DNA of 64,000 bases from Cladorhizidae sp. MBARI D1340-BT2 (GCA_028752905.1 JAQNBH010000009.1:24784370-24848369), one strand, 5' to 3'; shown: positions 53,463 through 64,000, counted from the stretch's first letter. The notes: generated by a model not told the origin, from the letters alone. Numbers and translations are program-made.

Positions 53463-54357
53463 AACAACCAGCAAATCCTCACCTAGGGCTAACTAACCTC
53501 TAACTTTATTGCAATGGTAAAACACAACCAGCAAATCCTCACCTAGAGCTAACTAACTTCTATCTTCATTGCAATGGTAACACAGGGTGTGCATTTTACA
53601 ATCAACATTCAAATTTCATAATTCAAGCACCCACCTTAGATATTCAAGGCGAGTGAGTAGTTCGACTCCCTTTATTTCCCTTAGGGTAGGTATGTATTTT
53701 TATAGCCAGGTATTGCAATGGTACTCTCTATATTCAATGGAGGTTGATATTAAAAAAATCATGTCTTAGCTCTAACTTATTTAAGCAGTTTCTTAGCATC
53801 CTGATGGTAGTTTCTTCCATCTTTAGTTCAAAAAGGAATTCCAGCTTACCATGATACTTCACTATGGTAGTGCCTGGTGGACATTAAAAAAAATCCATGA
53901 AATTTATTTTAAGTCTATCCATAACAAACTAAAATTGGTAAAGAACATAAACACAATAATTGAATTGTATGTGTGGAGCTAATCTGAGAGCTGAATCAGC
54001 AGCTACATGCTCTAGCCTCCTACTGCTCTACAGCTGTAGCATTTTAGAACTTGTATAATTTTTTCCAACATTCTGATGAAGTTCCGATAAATATAGTGTA
54101 TAAGATGTAGTCAGCTTGTGTTCATTGTGTATTGGTGTAAAGTTAAAACAGCTCTGGGCAGAGAGTGTGTTACAATGGAGGTAGGTGAAAGTTGGAAGAC
54201 ATTCATCTTCTTTCAAAGTCTTATAATATTGACAGTTTTTCCACTTATTCTTTATAAATGCACTGTACTTTGTTGATTATTGTGCCACCAAGGATAAGCT
54301 CTGATTTATTGTCCTTACATAGTATGAATACATTCTTGATATATACTCAAACTTTAG

Positions 54358-54428
54358 ATCCTGGATTGCCTATAAGTGGTGGTCCAAAACTTAGGACATC
54401 AGGTCTTCCATCACAACCATCCAGACAT
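54358..54428 (+). CDS. T1 cassette exon (unit 2, after the terminal exon)
   Basis: Copy of 46885-46955. Its T2 partner is again truncated at the duplication junction (54510). Confidence 0.5.
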
Positions 54429-54510
54429 GTGAGCCAATAATCTATCGTATTGTTTGCTTGCTTAATTTTACAGTGATTGTTTTAACTTTCAAACTCAATC
54501 CTTATAATAA

Positions 54511-54889
54511 GACGATGCTAAATACCAACATATTTGGTACTATTAATATTACCTGTCCTCGAGTCATAAACTCAGAAGAAATGATAGGTTTAAGTGGGGC
54601 ACTGTTGGTTTGTGGCTTCTGAAGGTTAATCACACTACATAATTGAACGAACTTCTCCACAACAGATCTTGGTAGACACGCATAGTTCGAAGAAATCTAG
54701 TGGGAGTATGGTGAAGACAGAGAATTGAATTACCTTTGATAACCAAAACAGATCACTATTATAAAATGTCGCTGGTTGTTTACCACATTCTAAAACAACA
54801 GGATTAACCCATGGGTATTTATATATTCACATTAAAAAGCTGAGAGGTGGATGCTTGCTGTATCTAGTGGATGAAACGGACACACCCAT
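54511..54889. repeat. Tandem duplication, partial unit 3
   Basis: 379 bp of the unit start, including the orphan minus-strand exon at 54553-54696. It breaks off after GAAACGGACACACCCAT into CCTAGCAGATATAAA, the start of block C. Confidence 0.95.
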
Positions 54890-55758
54890 CCTAGCAGATA
54901 TAAAAAATTAACGAATTAAAATCTGGATTCATTTAAAAAATATATTTTTAGGTCCATCTATAACAAACTGAAATTGGAAAGAACTGAAATTGGTAAGGAA
55001 CATCAACACTATAATTGACTTGTTTATGTGTGCAATATTTAGCTAAACTGAGCTCAATTGGCACCTACATGTTGCATGCTTGCAACCAGCACCATTCTAT
55101 GCTTGAATTGCTTGACTCATATTCTATTCTTGCTCGGTTGCAATGCATCGACTGCTATAATTGTTTGTGCTCTATTAGAGTTTGATATGCTTTATTTGAG
55201 TTTCAGCTATAGAATTAAAATTTATTAGAGCTGTCAGAAACTGCCTTTGCATGTAGGAGGTGTAAATGCCTCCAGCTCGTGAATGAGTCAAACTAATCTT
55301 CCTCCACATCATTATAAGATGCATCTGGGTGAGTTCCATACATATTCAATTCGCTCAATACATGGAATTATGAACTCCTCCGGAACTTTAAACCTGAAAT
55401 TATTAACTAAGCTCACTCTCTAACAATGGATAGTGAAGATGATGGTCATTTCTACTCCAATGATGAGAAACTCAACCAGCATTTGCTTTTAGTATGAGGA
55501 AGAGAGCAACATGTGGAGATTTTGTCTTTTGGGGGCATAGATTACAGTTAGCTATATGGATCAGTCCCACAACTTCTCCATGTATGTAGACACCTTCCGA
55601 ACACAAGAAAATTTATTACAGCCTCAATCATCCATTCAGTAAAAACAAAAGCACATCAAACTCAAATAAAATATGCCAAATATTTTGCAAACAAAATTTG
55701 CAGCTGTTCTGCTATGACAAGTACATTCTGTTGTAAACTGTGATTATATAAAATTTAG

Positions 55759-55835
55759 TTCCTGGATTGCCTACAAGTACTATACAAAAAGGAAGGACAT
55801 GAGGAGGAGGGCTTCCACTCAAGACACCCGCACAA
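55759..55835 (+). pseudogene. T1 cassette exon with stop (block C)
   Basis: 77 nt between AAATTTAG and GTGACT, phase 1 to 0, reading (V)PGLPTSTIQKGRT, TGA at 55800-55802, then GGGLPLKTPAQ. A single C-to-G change (TCA to TGA) would explain the stop. Confidence 0.6.
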
Positions 55836-55890
55836 GTGACTATTATTGTATGAGGTTGTTTATTATAATAATGATTGTTCCCTTCTTCAG

Positions 55891-55930
55891 CTTTAACCTT
55901 TTTCTGTTGAGTAAACTGATGAATATCCTG
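55891..55930 (+). pseudogene. T2 cassette exon with two stops (block C)
   Basis: 40 nt between TTCTTCAG and GTATGT with TAA at codons 2 and 8 and a terminal D-E-Y-P. Length and splice sites are retained although the reading frame is dead. Confidence 0.65.
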
Positions 55931-56408
55931 GTATGTGTAAGTTACTGTGGAATACTGCTATGGATTTTTGTTTTTACCATATGAATTATGCAAAAGAATT
56001 ATGCAAAATAAATCAATTTTTTTAATCAAAAGGAGCCACTAGCCCTCATTCTAACCCATGCTGCCTACAGTTCTAGCGCTCTAGTATTTTAGAACTTGTA
56101 TAATTTTTTTCAACAATCTGATGATGAAGTGCCGAGAAATATGTACTATAAGATGGTGTCAGATTATGTTCATTGTGTATTAGTGATTTGGTGTAAAGTT
56201 TAATAGCTCTGGACAGATGTTGTATTTCCATATATCTAGGTGAAAAATGGAATGCTATCACCTCCATTTAAGGTCATGTAATTATGACGTTATGTCCTCT
56301 TGTTCTTAGTAATGCACTGCAATTTACTATAATACAGGTCAGATTTATTATCCCTACATATATAGTATGAATGCATTCTTGATTTATATTTAGATTACTG
56401 AACTTTAG

Positions 56409-56479
56409 ACCCTCGATTGCCTACAAGTGCTGGTACAAAAATTGAGACATCAGGTCATCCAATTAAAAGATCCACACAG
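56409..56479 (+). CDS. T1 cassette exon (block C)
   Basis: 71 nt, phase 1 to 0, encoding (D)PRLPTSAGTKIETSGHPIK and then RSTQ. Partner of 12865-12935, with several amino-acid changes but open. Confidence 0.62.
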
Positions 56480-56536
56480 GTGTGCCAATCTTCTATGGTT
56501 GTGTTTGCTAGATTTAATGAATGTTTTATTTTACAG

Positions 56537-56576
56537 ACTCTATCCTTCTCTGATAAACAAGCCAGAGATAATACTG
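56537..56576 (+). CDS. T2 cassette exon without tyrosine (block C)
   Basis: 40 nt, identical in sequence to 12993-13032 by eye (TLSFSDKQARDNT), same splice sites. Confidence 0.6.
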
Positions 56577-57095
56577 GTATGTGTAAATTAGTTTGGAATA
56601 CTGGATAATATTTATGTGGATAGTTTTACAAAAATTGGCCCACACAATGAAAGTGTCCACATCAAATTACAAGAAACACAAGGGTTATTTTTAACCTTGT
56701 GTTATCAAGATAAAGGGATCCACTTTTTAATTAGTAAAGATGCTATGATTAGAAATGTGAAGGCCCAGCTACTAGTTGAAAAGAGATCTTGAAGTTCTAT
56801 AATTTCAAAATGAATTATAATAATATCAATTGAAATGCAATATGAAATAATGTATCTATTCATATCCTATTTTCATCAGCTTAGTTCAAAGATGTAAGTC
56901 AAGAAAGTAGGGTGACTATTACAATTTTAACATGTGCTCTAAAAAAATATGGTTTTAAATTATCACAGAAAATGTGAAAAGTGGGTTTTAAAAGTACACC
57001 ACTCTAGTAAGGCACCAAACATTGATTGTATTAGCATAGCAGCCACCACTATGCAGTATGAGTGCATTCTCTGATTAAACATATATTTTATCCAG

Positions 57096-57153
57096 GATTT
57101 CCTACAAGTGCTGTTCCAAAATTTGACCTATCAGAAGGTCTTCATCCACACAT
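57096..57153 (+). pseudogene. T1 cassette exon with 1-nt loss (block C)
   Basis: 58 nt between TTTATCCAG and GTGAGC. Encodes (G)FPTSAVPKFDLSEGLH, then the frame is off by one base at CTTCATCC (CTTCCAGCC in the 11397 exon). Out of phase with the next T2. Confidence 0.6.
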
Positions 57154-57209
57154 GTGAGCTAATACTCTTTGCTTGCTTATTTTAATGTGATTTTTTGTTA
57201 ATACTACAG

Positions 57210-57249
57210 GTTCAATCCTTTTCTGATCAGCAAGCATATGAAATTCCTG
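57210..57249 (+). CDS. T2 cassette exon with YEIP motif (block C)
   Basis: 40 nt between ATACTACAG and GTATGT, encoding VQSFSDQQAYEIP. The block A' copy (13324) has lost its donor; this one is intact. No terminal exon follows, because the 31-bp minisatellite starts where it would be. Confidence 0.62.
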
Positions 57250-57599
57250 GTATGTGTTACTTACTTTGGAATACTGTTTGGGTGTTTATGGGATTTTAGG
57301 CATTCTTAACAAAACCTCTTGGAACAAATAAAGAAATTATGTTATGCCTCTGACATAAGAAGCCTAATAATCTATATGTCTAGCTGGTTTAGAACATCTG
57401 TTATTTTTTTACATCAATATGAAGACATGCAGAGAAATATGTCATGAAAAGTTGTGTATTGATAACCCATTTTTCTCAGCTAATGTCGTGAAATTAAATT
57501 TTATTTTCAGTTAGCTTATGATCATAGTCGGCACCATCTACAATGCAAGTACCAACTTTGCAGTTTTCTGTGATGAATTGACTGGGTGGATATAGCAAC

Positions 57600-58106
57600 A
57601 AATATAACATGTAACAATTATGTCAAATAACAATAACAATATGCCAAATAACATTAATAACATGTAACAATATACCAAATAAAAATATAAACAATATGCC
57701 AAATAACAGTAATAACATGTAACAATATGCCAAATAACAATAATAGCATGCAACAATATACGCCAAAATAACAATAATAACATGTAACAATATACCAAAT
57801 AACAATAATTACATGTAACAATATACCTAACAACAATAATAACATGTAACAATATACTAAATAACAATAATAATATGTAACAGTATACCAAATTACAGTA
57901 ACAATAATTATACCAAATAACAATAATAACATTTAACAATTATGCCAAATAACAATAATAACATGTAACAATATGCCAAATAACAATAATAACATGTAAC
58001 AATATACCAAACAACAATAATTACATGTAACAATTTGCCAAATAACAATAATAACATGTAACAATATGCCAAATAACAATAATAACATGTAACAATATAT
58101 CAAATA
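57600..58106. repeat. 31-bp minisatellite (block C copy)
   Basis: About 16 copies of the same 31-bp unit as 13718-14118. Minus-strand frames over it are repeat translation. Confidence 0.92.
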
Positions 58107-58149
58107 ACACCGTAGGTCTCACAGGAGATGTGGTATTCATGTAAGATCT

Positions 58150-58651
58150 CAGTTCTTACTTTTGGGTAGTCTTTCTGCTGATCTTCAGGCATGGAGGTGA
58201 CAGCAGTGAGACCTTCACCGGAGAGGGAGCTGCGTAAGATGATGGCCCACTGATTACGTGGCCATTAGCCAGCCTCAGCCGTAGCCTCAAATGCCTCCAG
58301 GTTAGTCCCCATACCATCCGTCCCTTCAGTAAACTAAGGGATGGATAGCTAAGGCAGCGGAGGGGGTCGAGGTGCAGTAGGGAGAGGTCTGGCCAACATC
58401 TGCAGGAACCTCTGCTGCTGCAGAGCCTCTCTCTCATCCTGCCTAGCCTGGGCTTCTCGAGTCTCTCTCTCTTCCTGTTTAGCCTGGGCCTCCTCCCATT
58501 TCTGTGCCTCTCGATCTGACCGAGTCTAGTCGATTTAGATCCACTGCTGGAGGAGTCTGTCCATGGGATCGATAGGAAAGTTGGCCACTGGGGTGCTCCC
58601 ATGACCTCGACGGGATTCTTGGAGCATCCTTCTCTCCTTCTCCTCTGACAT
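58150..58651 (-). pseudogene. LTR retrotransposon gag N-terminus (block C copy)
   Basis: Sister of 15010-15515. From ATG 58651 it reads MSEEKERRMLQESRRGHGSTP, the coiled coil and a proline linker. Different lesions: the Gln-rich coil is shortened and a stop replaces a residue in AEAG-stop-WPRNQWAIILRS near 58268, but here the capsid continuation stays in the same frame. Truncated at the minisatellite as in copy 1. Confidence 0.7.
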
Positions 58652-58832
58652 GTCAAGTCAGGGTGATTGGGAAGAGAGGAAAAAAATTAAATCAATACAA
58701 ACTACAAAACCTCTTCCTGGCTACTGAAGGGTCGGTTTTCAAACCACAAGGCCATGCCCTGGGTGTCTCCAGCTAGCTAAGCAACTCCTCTTCGCTAGCT
58801 ACTGGCTGGTCCAGAATTTCCTTTTTACAAGA

Positions 58833-58851
58833 GATCCCACCGCTGACGCCA
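58833..58851 (-). promoter_or_regulatory. Retrotransposon primer-binding site (tRNA-Leu-like, block C)
   Basis: Minus strand TGGCGTCAGCGGTGGGAT, one base after an LTR-like CCCCGACA end. Together with the block A' copy it brackets the tRNA-Leu(AAG) complement. Confidence 0.5.
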
Positions 58852-58852
58852 C

Positions 58853-59271
58853 TGTCGGGGAAATTTCACCCTTATCTAAAACCTTTCTTCCTCAATAAGA
58901 AAATGGTACTGCTGTAGCCCGAGCGGTTAGCTACCTCTGGGTGAATACATCGCGATGCCTAGGTATTCCAGGCATTGCCTACTCCATCAATCAACCTTAC
59001 CTAGACCACTGATCTCTGTGACCCAAGTCTCAGTCCTCTCTACTTAGGACCTTACTCCAATGTCACCCCTCAGGTTGACTCACTCTATCTCTTTGTCCCT
59101 GTCAGGGAAGTAAGCATACACCTTGATATACTTACAACTATCAGACAAAACTCCAGAGTCCCACTCTGGTGCCTTACAATACAGGTATTTCTTAACAGTC
59201 ACCTGATATGCATATTGCTCTAGAACAGTTATCACAATGCCTCCTTGGGATTGTGGTGGTGTAGTCATCCA
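58853..59271 (-). repeat. Putative 5' LTR (block C copy)
   Basis: Counterpart of 15718-16126, about 419 bp, from TGTCGGGG on the plus strand to ...GTCATCCA. Outer end inferred. Confidence 0.4.
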
Positions 59272-59689
59272 TTAGCTGTTGGTTGTGTTTTGTGGTTATG
59301 GTGGGTTATTGTTTGAAAAGTCAGGGAGTGGTCCTGTTGATTTCCCTGACAGTAGCAATACAGTATACAGGATCCCATCCAAAGACCCATCCATAGATGA
59401 GGCAGTTGAAGTAATTTTTGTAATGTTGACGAAAGATGAGAGCTTGAGGGAGAAGACTACACTAGTGGCTGACAGGATTTCTGAAATGTTGGAATTGTGC
59501 CTGAAATCCACCTACATCAGATTTCAAGAAAAATACTACGAGCAACAAGAGGGTGTAGCAATGGGCTCTCCAGTATCTGCAGTAGTAGACAACCTTTATG
59601 TGGAATTCTTTGAGGAATTGTTGCTCACAACTGCCCCACTAAAGCCAACAGATACGTGGATGATACCTTCTGCATTTTGAAGAAGTGAA
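59272..59689 (+). pseudogene. Penelope-like element: reverse transcriptase part (copy 2)
   Basis: Plus-strand frame reading YRIPSKDPSIDEAVE, MLELCLKSTYIRFQEKYYEQ and QEGVAMGSPVSAVVDNLYVE, then FFEEL, the RT fingers/palm of Penelope-like elements. The active-site YVDD (59653-59664) is one base out of frame after LKP, so the frame ends early. Upstream RT motifs are missing (5' truncation). This enzyme would reverse-transcribe the element RNA at nicked target DNA in the nucleus. Confidence 0.8.
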
Positions 59690-60139
59690 GTGAGCAGGAC
59701 TTGTAGACCATCTCAACAACAACAAGCCATCCATAAAGCAGGGATGAGTAAAGACATCAGGAGGGTCTGCAGGAAGTTTAACATAAAAGTCGTCTTCAGA
59801 TCAGGAAGACCTCTGAGGACACAACTGAGCAGAGTGAAGGATGTTTTACCAGCTAGAATGCACTCATGTGTTGTGTACTGCATTCCTTGTAGCTGTGGGA
59901 AATACTACATAGGGGGGACCATCTGAAGACTGGAGACCTGAGTGAAAGAACATCAAGATGCCTGTAGAAATTGTCATAAAGAGAAGTCTGCAATTGCTGA
60001 GCATGCATGGGATAATGGACATCCTATTTTCTGGGAGGAAGCCACCATCTTGGACCAGGCCAGAAGACAGAAGGAACTGCTAGTGAAGGTGGCATTGCAC
60101 ATTGGCCTAGCACCAAAGTGTGAGTGTTTCAATTGAGAC
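59690..60139 (+). pseudogene. Penelope-like element: GIY-YIG endonuclease part
   Basis: Two adjacent plus frames, 59690-59926 and 59942-60136, carry the linker (RRVCRKFNIKVVFRSGRPLR, SRVKDVLPARMHSCVVYCIP) and the GIY-YIG fold (CSCGKYYIGGTI, a TGA at about 59924, then VKEHQDACRNC and AIAEHAWDNGHPIFWEEA). In Penelope elements this domain nicks the target DNA. Between the RT active site and this linker most of the RT thumb is missing, so there is an internal deletion as well as the stop. Confidence 0.8.
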
Positions 60140-60236
60140 TGTGGAATGGACTTGCCTGGCTGCTGGAGAACTACCCTGAACTTGAAGCCACGACCACCAT
60201 AATTACATTTATATAATTTTTTAAATAATTTTTTTA

Positions 60237-60605
<369 letters not shown>

Positions 60606-60837
60606 ATTTTATATATGGATTTGTTGTTTTATTTATTTGTTTATTTATGTATGTACATTTTTATTTGTTGTTGATTTAATTTTATTTATATATTATTTTT
60701 TATTTTCATTTATTTATTTAATTTATTTAATTTTTTTAATTTTTTTTACATCCGCTGCACGTGCTAGGTGCGTGTACTGCCACGTGGTGGATAGGTAGCT
60801 ACTGGTATATAACAGGCTCACATGAGCCTTAGTGTCA

Positions 60838-60885
60838 CATTATTCCTGATGAAGACTAGAACATCTAGTCGAAATGTCGAGAATG
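60838..60885 (+). ncRNA. Hammerhead-ribozyme-like motif (Penelope-associated)
   Basis: CATTATTC pairs with GAATG plus GAG as stem I. CTGATGA at 60846-60852 is the conserved core. GACTAG (60854) and CTAGTC (60865) form a perfect 6-bp stem II around AACAT. GAAA at 60871-60874 completes the core, and a very short stem III leads to TC with predicted cleavage after 60878. Penelope-like elements are known to carry minimal hammerheads with short stem III. One extra A (60853) between CTGATGA and stem II departs from the canonical core and could weaken activity. Confidence 0.5.
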
Positions 60886-60939
60886 AAAATTGAAGTTGAT
60901 TAACTGAGAAGGTGATTTTAATGTCACCTAACAGGTATA

Positions 60940-61080
60940 GCATGGAAGAAGTCAGCGTTCTTCTCTGTAACTAGCGATCATTTATACTTGAGCCAAGAAT
61001 TGATTGTAAAATATTTACTATACCCACAGAGATCAGAATGCTCACTTGGCTTCCATTAAGCTCAAGTGCACTGTCCTTGC
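60940..61080. repeat. Dispersed module R1, right half (copy 3)
   Basis: AAGTCAGCGTTCTTCTC through CTCAAGTGCACTGTCC, matching 23490-23600 and 26730-26870. Confidence 0.7.
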
Positions 61081-61149
61081 GACATCCATACATGTGAACG
61101 AACTCTAGGGATACACATACAATATATTTGTTTCAACATGTCCTTCATC

Positions 61150-61450
61150 TCTGTCTGTCCTTACTTTATAGGAGGTGAGTTACAGTATTCTATGGCTAGG
61201 ATGCCAGACTTCAATTTAATTGAACATGTCTCTTGGCTCTCTGTGTCCAACCTTCTTCATGAAATCATCATAGTATGTAAGTTACAGATCTAGGATTACA
61301 TGCCTTGATCAACTTTAATTAATTTACATGTCTCTTGGCTCTCTGTGTCCAACCTACATGTATTTCATGAAACCATCATAGTATGTAAGTTACAGTATAT
61401 CTTAATCTAGGATTACATGTCTTGATCAACTTTAATTAATTTTCATGTCT
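61150..61450. repeat. Dispersed tandem module R2 (copy 4)
   Basis: Three units, with TTTATAGGAGGTGAGTTACA, ATCATAGTATGTAAGTTACA (twice) and intervening TCTCTTGGCTCTCTGTGTCC. Confidence 0.72.
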
Positions 61451-61509
61451 CTTGGCAGAAGGCCACATATTATTATTATATAAAACTTTATTTCTTGTTC
61501 TGCTTTATG

Positions 61510-61790
61510 TGAGTGGGCGGAGGAAGTGATAAAAATTTATATAACAAATAATAAAACTTACTGACAATCACAAATTGCCATCATAAACAGACTCTTCCTT
61601 ACCTTTACTGCTGTCTCTGCAAGCCAATGAAAGCACCTGGCTAGCCTGAAATCCCTCCACTATTTATAAAATATCCACTCCTGCTTGGATTTATGCAGCG
61701 GCATCTAGGAGGACATGGCATTCTAGGTGCTAGCTAACATCAGGAGAGAAAGGGTTACGCTGTACATGCTTCTTCTGTGATGGTTTGGCA
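61510..61790. repeat. Dispersed module R1, left half (copy 3)
   Basis: ACTGACAATCACAAATTGCC and GCAAGCCAATGAAAGC as at 23100. It breaks into the satellite at about 61795. Confidence 0.72.
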
Positions 61791-61794
61791 TTTG

Positions 61795-64000
61795 TAACTA
61801 TCGTTTAATGAGTAGTATCAGTTCCAATGTTGAAAAGAAGCTAATGAGCCCATTTTGAAAAGAATGAGGGATTCCAGACAGTTTTTCCTCAAAACGCTCC
61901 CAATTGGAGCCAAATAGAACTTCTTTCGGTTAAAAAGTGGAGATTTATCACCATAAGACGTTTTCTGTTGTTTAAAGAGTAGAAATAGCTCCATAATGTT
62001 GAAAAGAAAGCTAATGTACCCATTTTTACAAGATTGAGCGATTTCAGACGGTTTTTCCTCAAAACGTTCATAAAAGTCCCAAATGGAGTAAAATAGAGCT
62101 TTTTGTTAAAAAGTGGAGATATCTCAACAAAAGAAATTTTCTGTCGTTTAAGTGTAGAAACAGTTATATAATGTTGAAATGCCCATTTCGACATGAATGA
62201 GCGATTTCAGACATTTTTTTTCCGATTGAAATCGCTCAAAAACGTCCCCATTGGGCAAAATAGAGCTTCATTCGTTAAATACGGAGATTTCTCACCAAAA
62301 CATGTTTTCTGTCGTTTAAAGAGTAGAAACAGTTCCATAATTTTGAAAAGCAATCTGTGCCACTATTGAGACTGTTTTTCCTCAAAACGCTCAAAAACGT
62401 CCCTATTGGAGCAAAATAGAGCTTCTTTCGGTTAAAAAGTGGAGGTTCCTCAATAAAAGACATTTTCTGTCATTTAAAGAGTAGAAACAGTTCCATATAG
62501 TTGCTATGTTCCCATTTAGACAAGAATGACCAATTTCAGACAGTTTGTCCTAAAAACGCTCAAAAACATCCCAATAGGAGAGGTTAAATATGGAAGATTT
62601 CTCACCAAAAGACGTTTTCTGTCCTTTAAATAGTAGAAACACTTTGATATTGTTGAAAAGGAAGCTAATATGACAATGTTTACAAGATTGAGACCATTTT
62701 CCCTCAAAACGCTCAAAAACGTCGACAGGTTAAAAATGGAAGATTTCTCACCAAAAGACGTTTTCTGTCATATAAAGAATAGAAAGTTGAGTCAACCGCT
62801 GTTGTGCATAATTTTGACAGAGTTTTTCCTCAAAACGATTAAAAACCTCCCAAATGGAGTAAAATACAGCTTTTTTAGACGTTTTCTGACATTTAAAGAG
62901 AAATAGTGCTAATTTGCTATTTTGACAAAATTCTGGCAGTTTTTCCTCAAAACCATCTAAAACAGGCAAAATAGAGTTTCTTTCGGTTAAAAACTGAAGA
63001 TTTCTCACCAAAAGAGATTTACTGTCATTTAAAAAGCAGTATATCGGTTCCATAATGTTGAAAAAGAGCTAATGTACCCATTTTGACAAGAGAATGAGAC
63101 GGTTTTTTCCTCAAAATGCTCAAAAAAGTCCAAATTGGAAACCAAATAGTGATTATTCTCACCAAAAGATGTTTTCTGTCATTAGAAACAATTCCAAAAT
63201 GTTGAAACCATTTTTACACGATTGAGCAATTTCAGACATTTTTTCCTCAAAACGCTCCCTGGAGCAAAATAGAGCTTCTTTCGGTTAAAAAGTGACATTT
63301 TCTGTCGTTTAATGAGTAGAAACAGTTCGATAATGTTGAAAAGGAAGCTAACATTCCCATTATAAAAGAATGAGCAATTTCAGACAGTTTTTCCTCAAAA
63401 CGCTTAAAAACATCCCAAATCTGTTAAAAAGGGAAGATTTCTCACCAAAAGACGTTTTCTGTCATTTAAAGAGTAGAAACAGTTCCATAATGTTGATATT
63501 GTGCCATTTTTACATGATAGAGCGATTCCAGACAGTTTTTCCTCAAAACGCTCCCAATTGGAGCCAAATAGAACTTCTTTCGGTTAAAAAGTGGAGATTT
63601 ATCACAAGACGTTTTCTGTTGTTTAAAGAGTAGAAATAGCTCCATAATGTTGAAAAGAAAGCTAATGTACCCATTTTTACAAGATTGAGCGATTTCAGAC
63701 GGTTTTTCCTCAAAACGTTCATAAAAGTCCCAAATGGAGTAAAATAGAGCTTTTTGTTAAAAAGTGGAGATTTCTCAACAAAAGAAATTTTCTGTCGTTT
63801 AAGTGTAGAAACAGTTATATAATGTTGAAATGCCCATTTCGACAAGAATGAGCGTTTTCAGACAATTTTTTTCCGATTGAAATCGCTCAAAAACGTCCCC
63901 ATTGGGCAAAATAGAGCTTCATTCGTTAAATACGGAGATTTCTCACCAAAACATGTTTTCTGTCGTTTAAAGAGTAGAAACAGTTCCATAATGTTGAAAA
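61795..64000. repeat. Satellite array 2, with 1,654-bp higher-order period
   Basis: About 13 monomers (roughly 130-180 bp) of the same family as 16553-17515, running off the right edge. The segment starting CCCAATTGGAGCCAAATAGA at 61899 recurs almost unchanged at 63553, so sets of about ten monomers repeat as a block. Minus-strand frames in this region are repeat translation. Confidence 0.92.

Larger units (their letters stand above)
47041..54510. repeat. 7.47-kb tandem duplication, unit 2
   Basis: Head-to-tail copy of unit 1, 7,470 bp. The junction sits inside a T2 exon on the left side and inside an intron of the minus-strand integrase gene on the right side. Confidence 0.97.
54890..59690. 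repeat. Segmental duplication copy C (partner 12454-16545)
   Basis: Direct repeat of block A' with an extra 1.1 kb (55240-56337) that itself contains a dead cassette pair, and without the TIR transposon found in A'. Confidence 0.85.

Noticed and set aside
57538..57939. Similar Cys/Tyr/Leu-rich minus-strand frames in block C
   Set aside because: Same minisatellite translation as at 13.6-14.1 kb, with no splice or domain support.

Overview
The window looks like a metazoan nuclear genome, probably an early-branching marine invertebrate. A sponge of the Amphimedon type is my best guess, because the DNA is AT-rich, full of short TAGCTAGC-like words, and built of very small exons between short GT..AG introns. 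That assignment is inference. No bacterial gene, CRISPR array, rRNA or tRNA gene was seen. Almost no gene is intact: the window is a mosaic of a decaying multi-exon gene family, segmental duplications and transposable elements.

The most interesting system is a family of tiny paired exons on the + strand. A first exon (called T1, usually 62-71 nt, entering in phase 1 and leaving in phase 0) is followed about 50-110 nt later by a 40-nt exon (called T2, phase 0 to phase 1). Each pair is a symmetric phase 1-1 cassette encoding a 34-37 residue Pro/Ser/Thr-rich repeat. Many T2 exons end in a Y-E-I-P or Y-E-N-P motif of the kind read by SH2 domains once phosphorylated. A Death-domain exon at 7880-8198 ends in the phase these cassettes need. 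Cassettes lie at 4.6-4.9 kb, 10.7-13.4 kb (block A), 44.6-47.0 kb (unit 1), 52.1-54.5 kb (unit 2) and 55.7-57.3 kb (block C). A short acidic terminal exon follows the second pair in block A and in units 1 and 2. Several cassettes carry frameshifts or stops, so the locus mixes live-looking and dead exons.

Layout. 0.8-2.6 kb: decayed Gypsy gag-protease (-). 3.5-8.2 kb: isolated exons, a large inverted repeat, the Death-domain exon and a 67-bp tandem repeat. 9-17.5 kb: block A, a 31-bp minisatellite split by a small TIR transposon, an LTR/gag fragment (-), a Penelope-like RT fragment (+) and a satellite array. 17.5-27.5 kb: mostly anonymous, with a piggyBac remnant, a 650-bp tandem duplication, dispersed repeat modules and half a PHD finger. 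29-33 kb: unidentified exons and a gag/hAT chimera (-). 33.3-37.1 kb: a spliced Ginger1-type transposon (-) with integrase, Ulp1 protease and PHD domains. 38.6-41.1 kb: a second, KRBA2/Ginger2-like integrase gene (-). 39.6-54.9 kb: a 7.46-kb tandem duplication (two full units and a stub), each unit holding part of that integrase gene, a piggyBac-like insertion flanked by TTAA, a Penelope 3' remnant and exon cassettes. 54.9-60.6 kb: block C, a second copy of 12.4-16.5 kb, ending in a longer Penelope-like element with a GIY-YIG domain, a 360-bp ATT microsatellite and a hammerhead-ribozyme-like motif. 61-64 kb: dispersed repeats and a satellite array with a 1,654-bp higher-order period that runs off the window.

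Functionally, the transposon genes would encode integration and retrotransposition enzymes, but each copy is broken or partial. The Death-domain and tyrosine-motif exons would suit a signalling receptor or adaptor tail. That role is a hypothesis resting on motif recognition alone.
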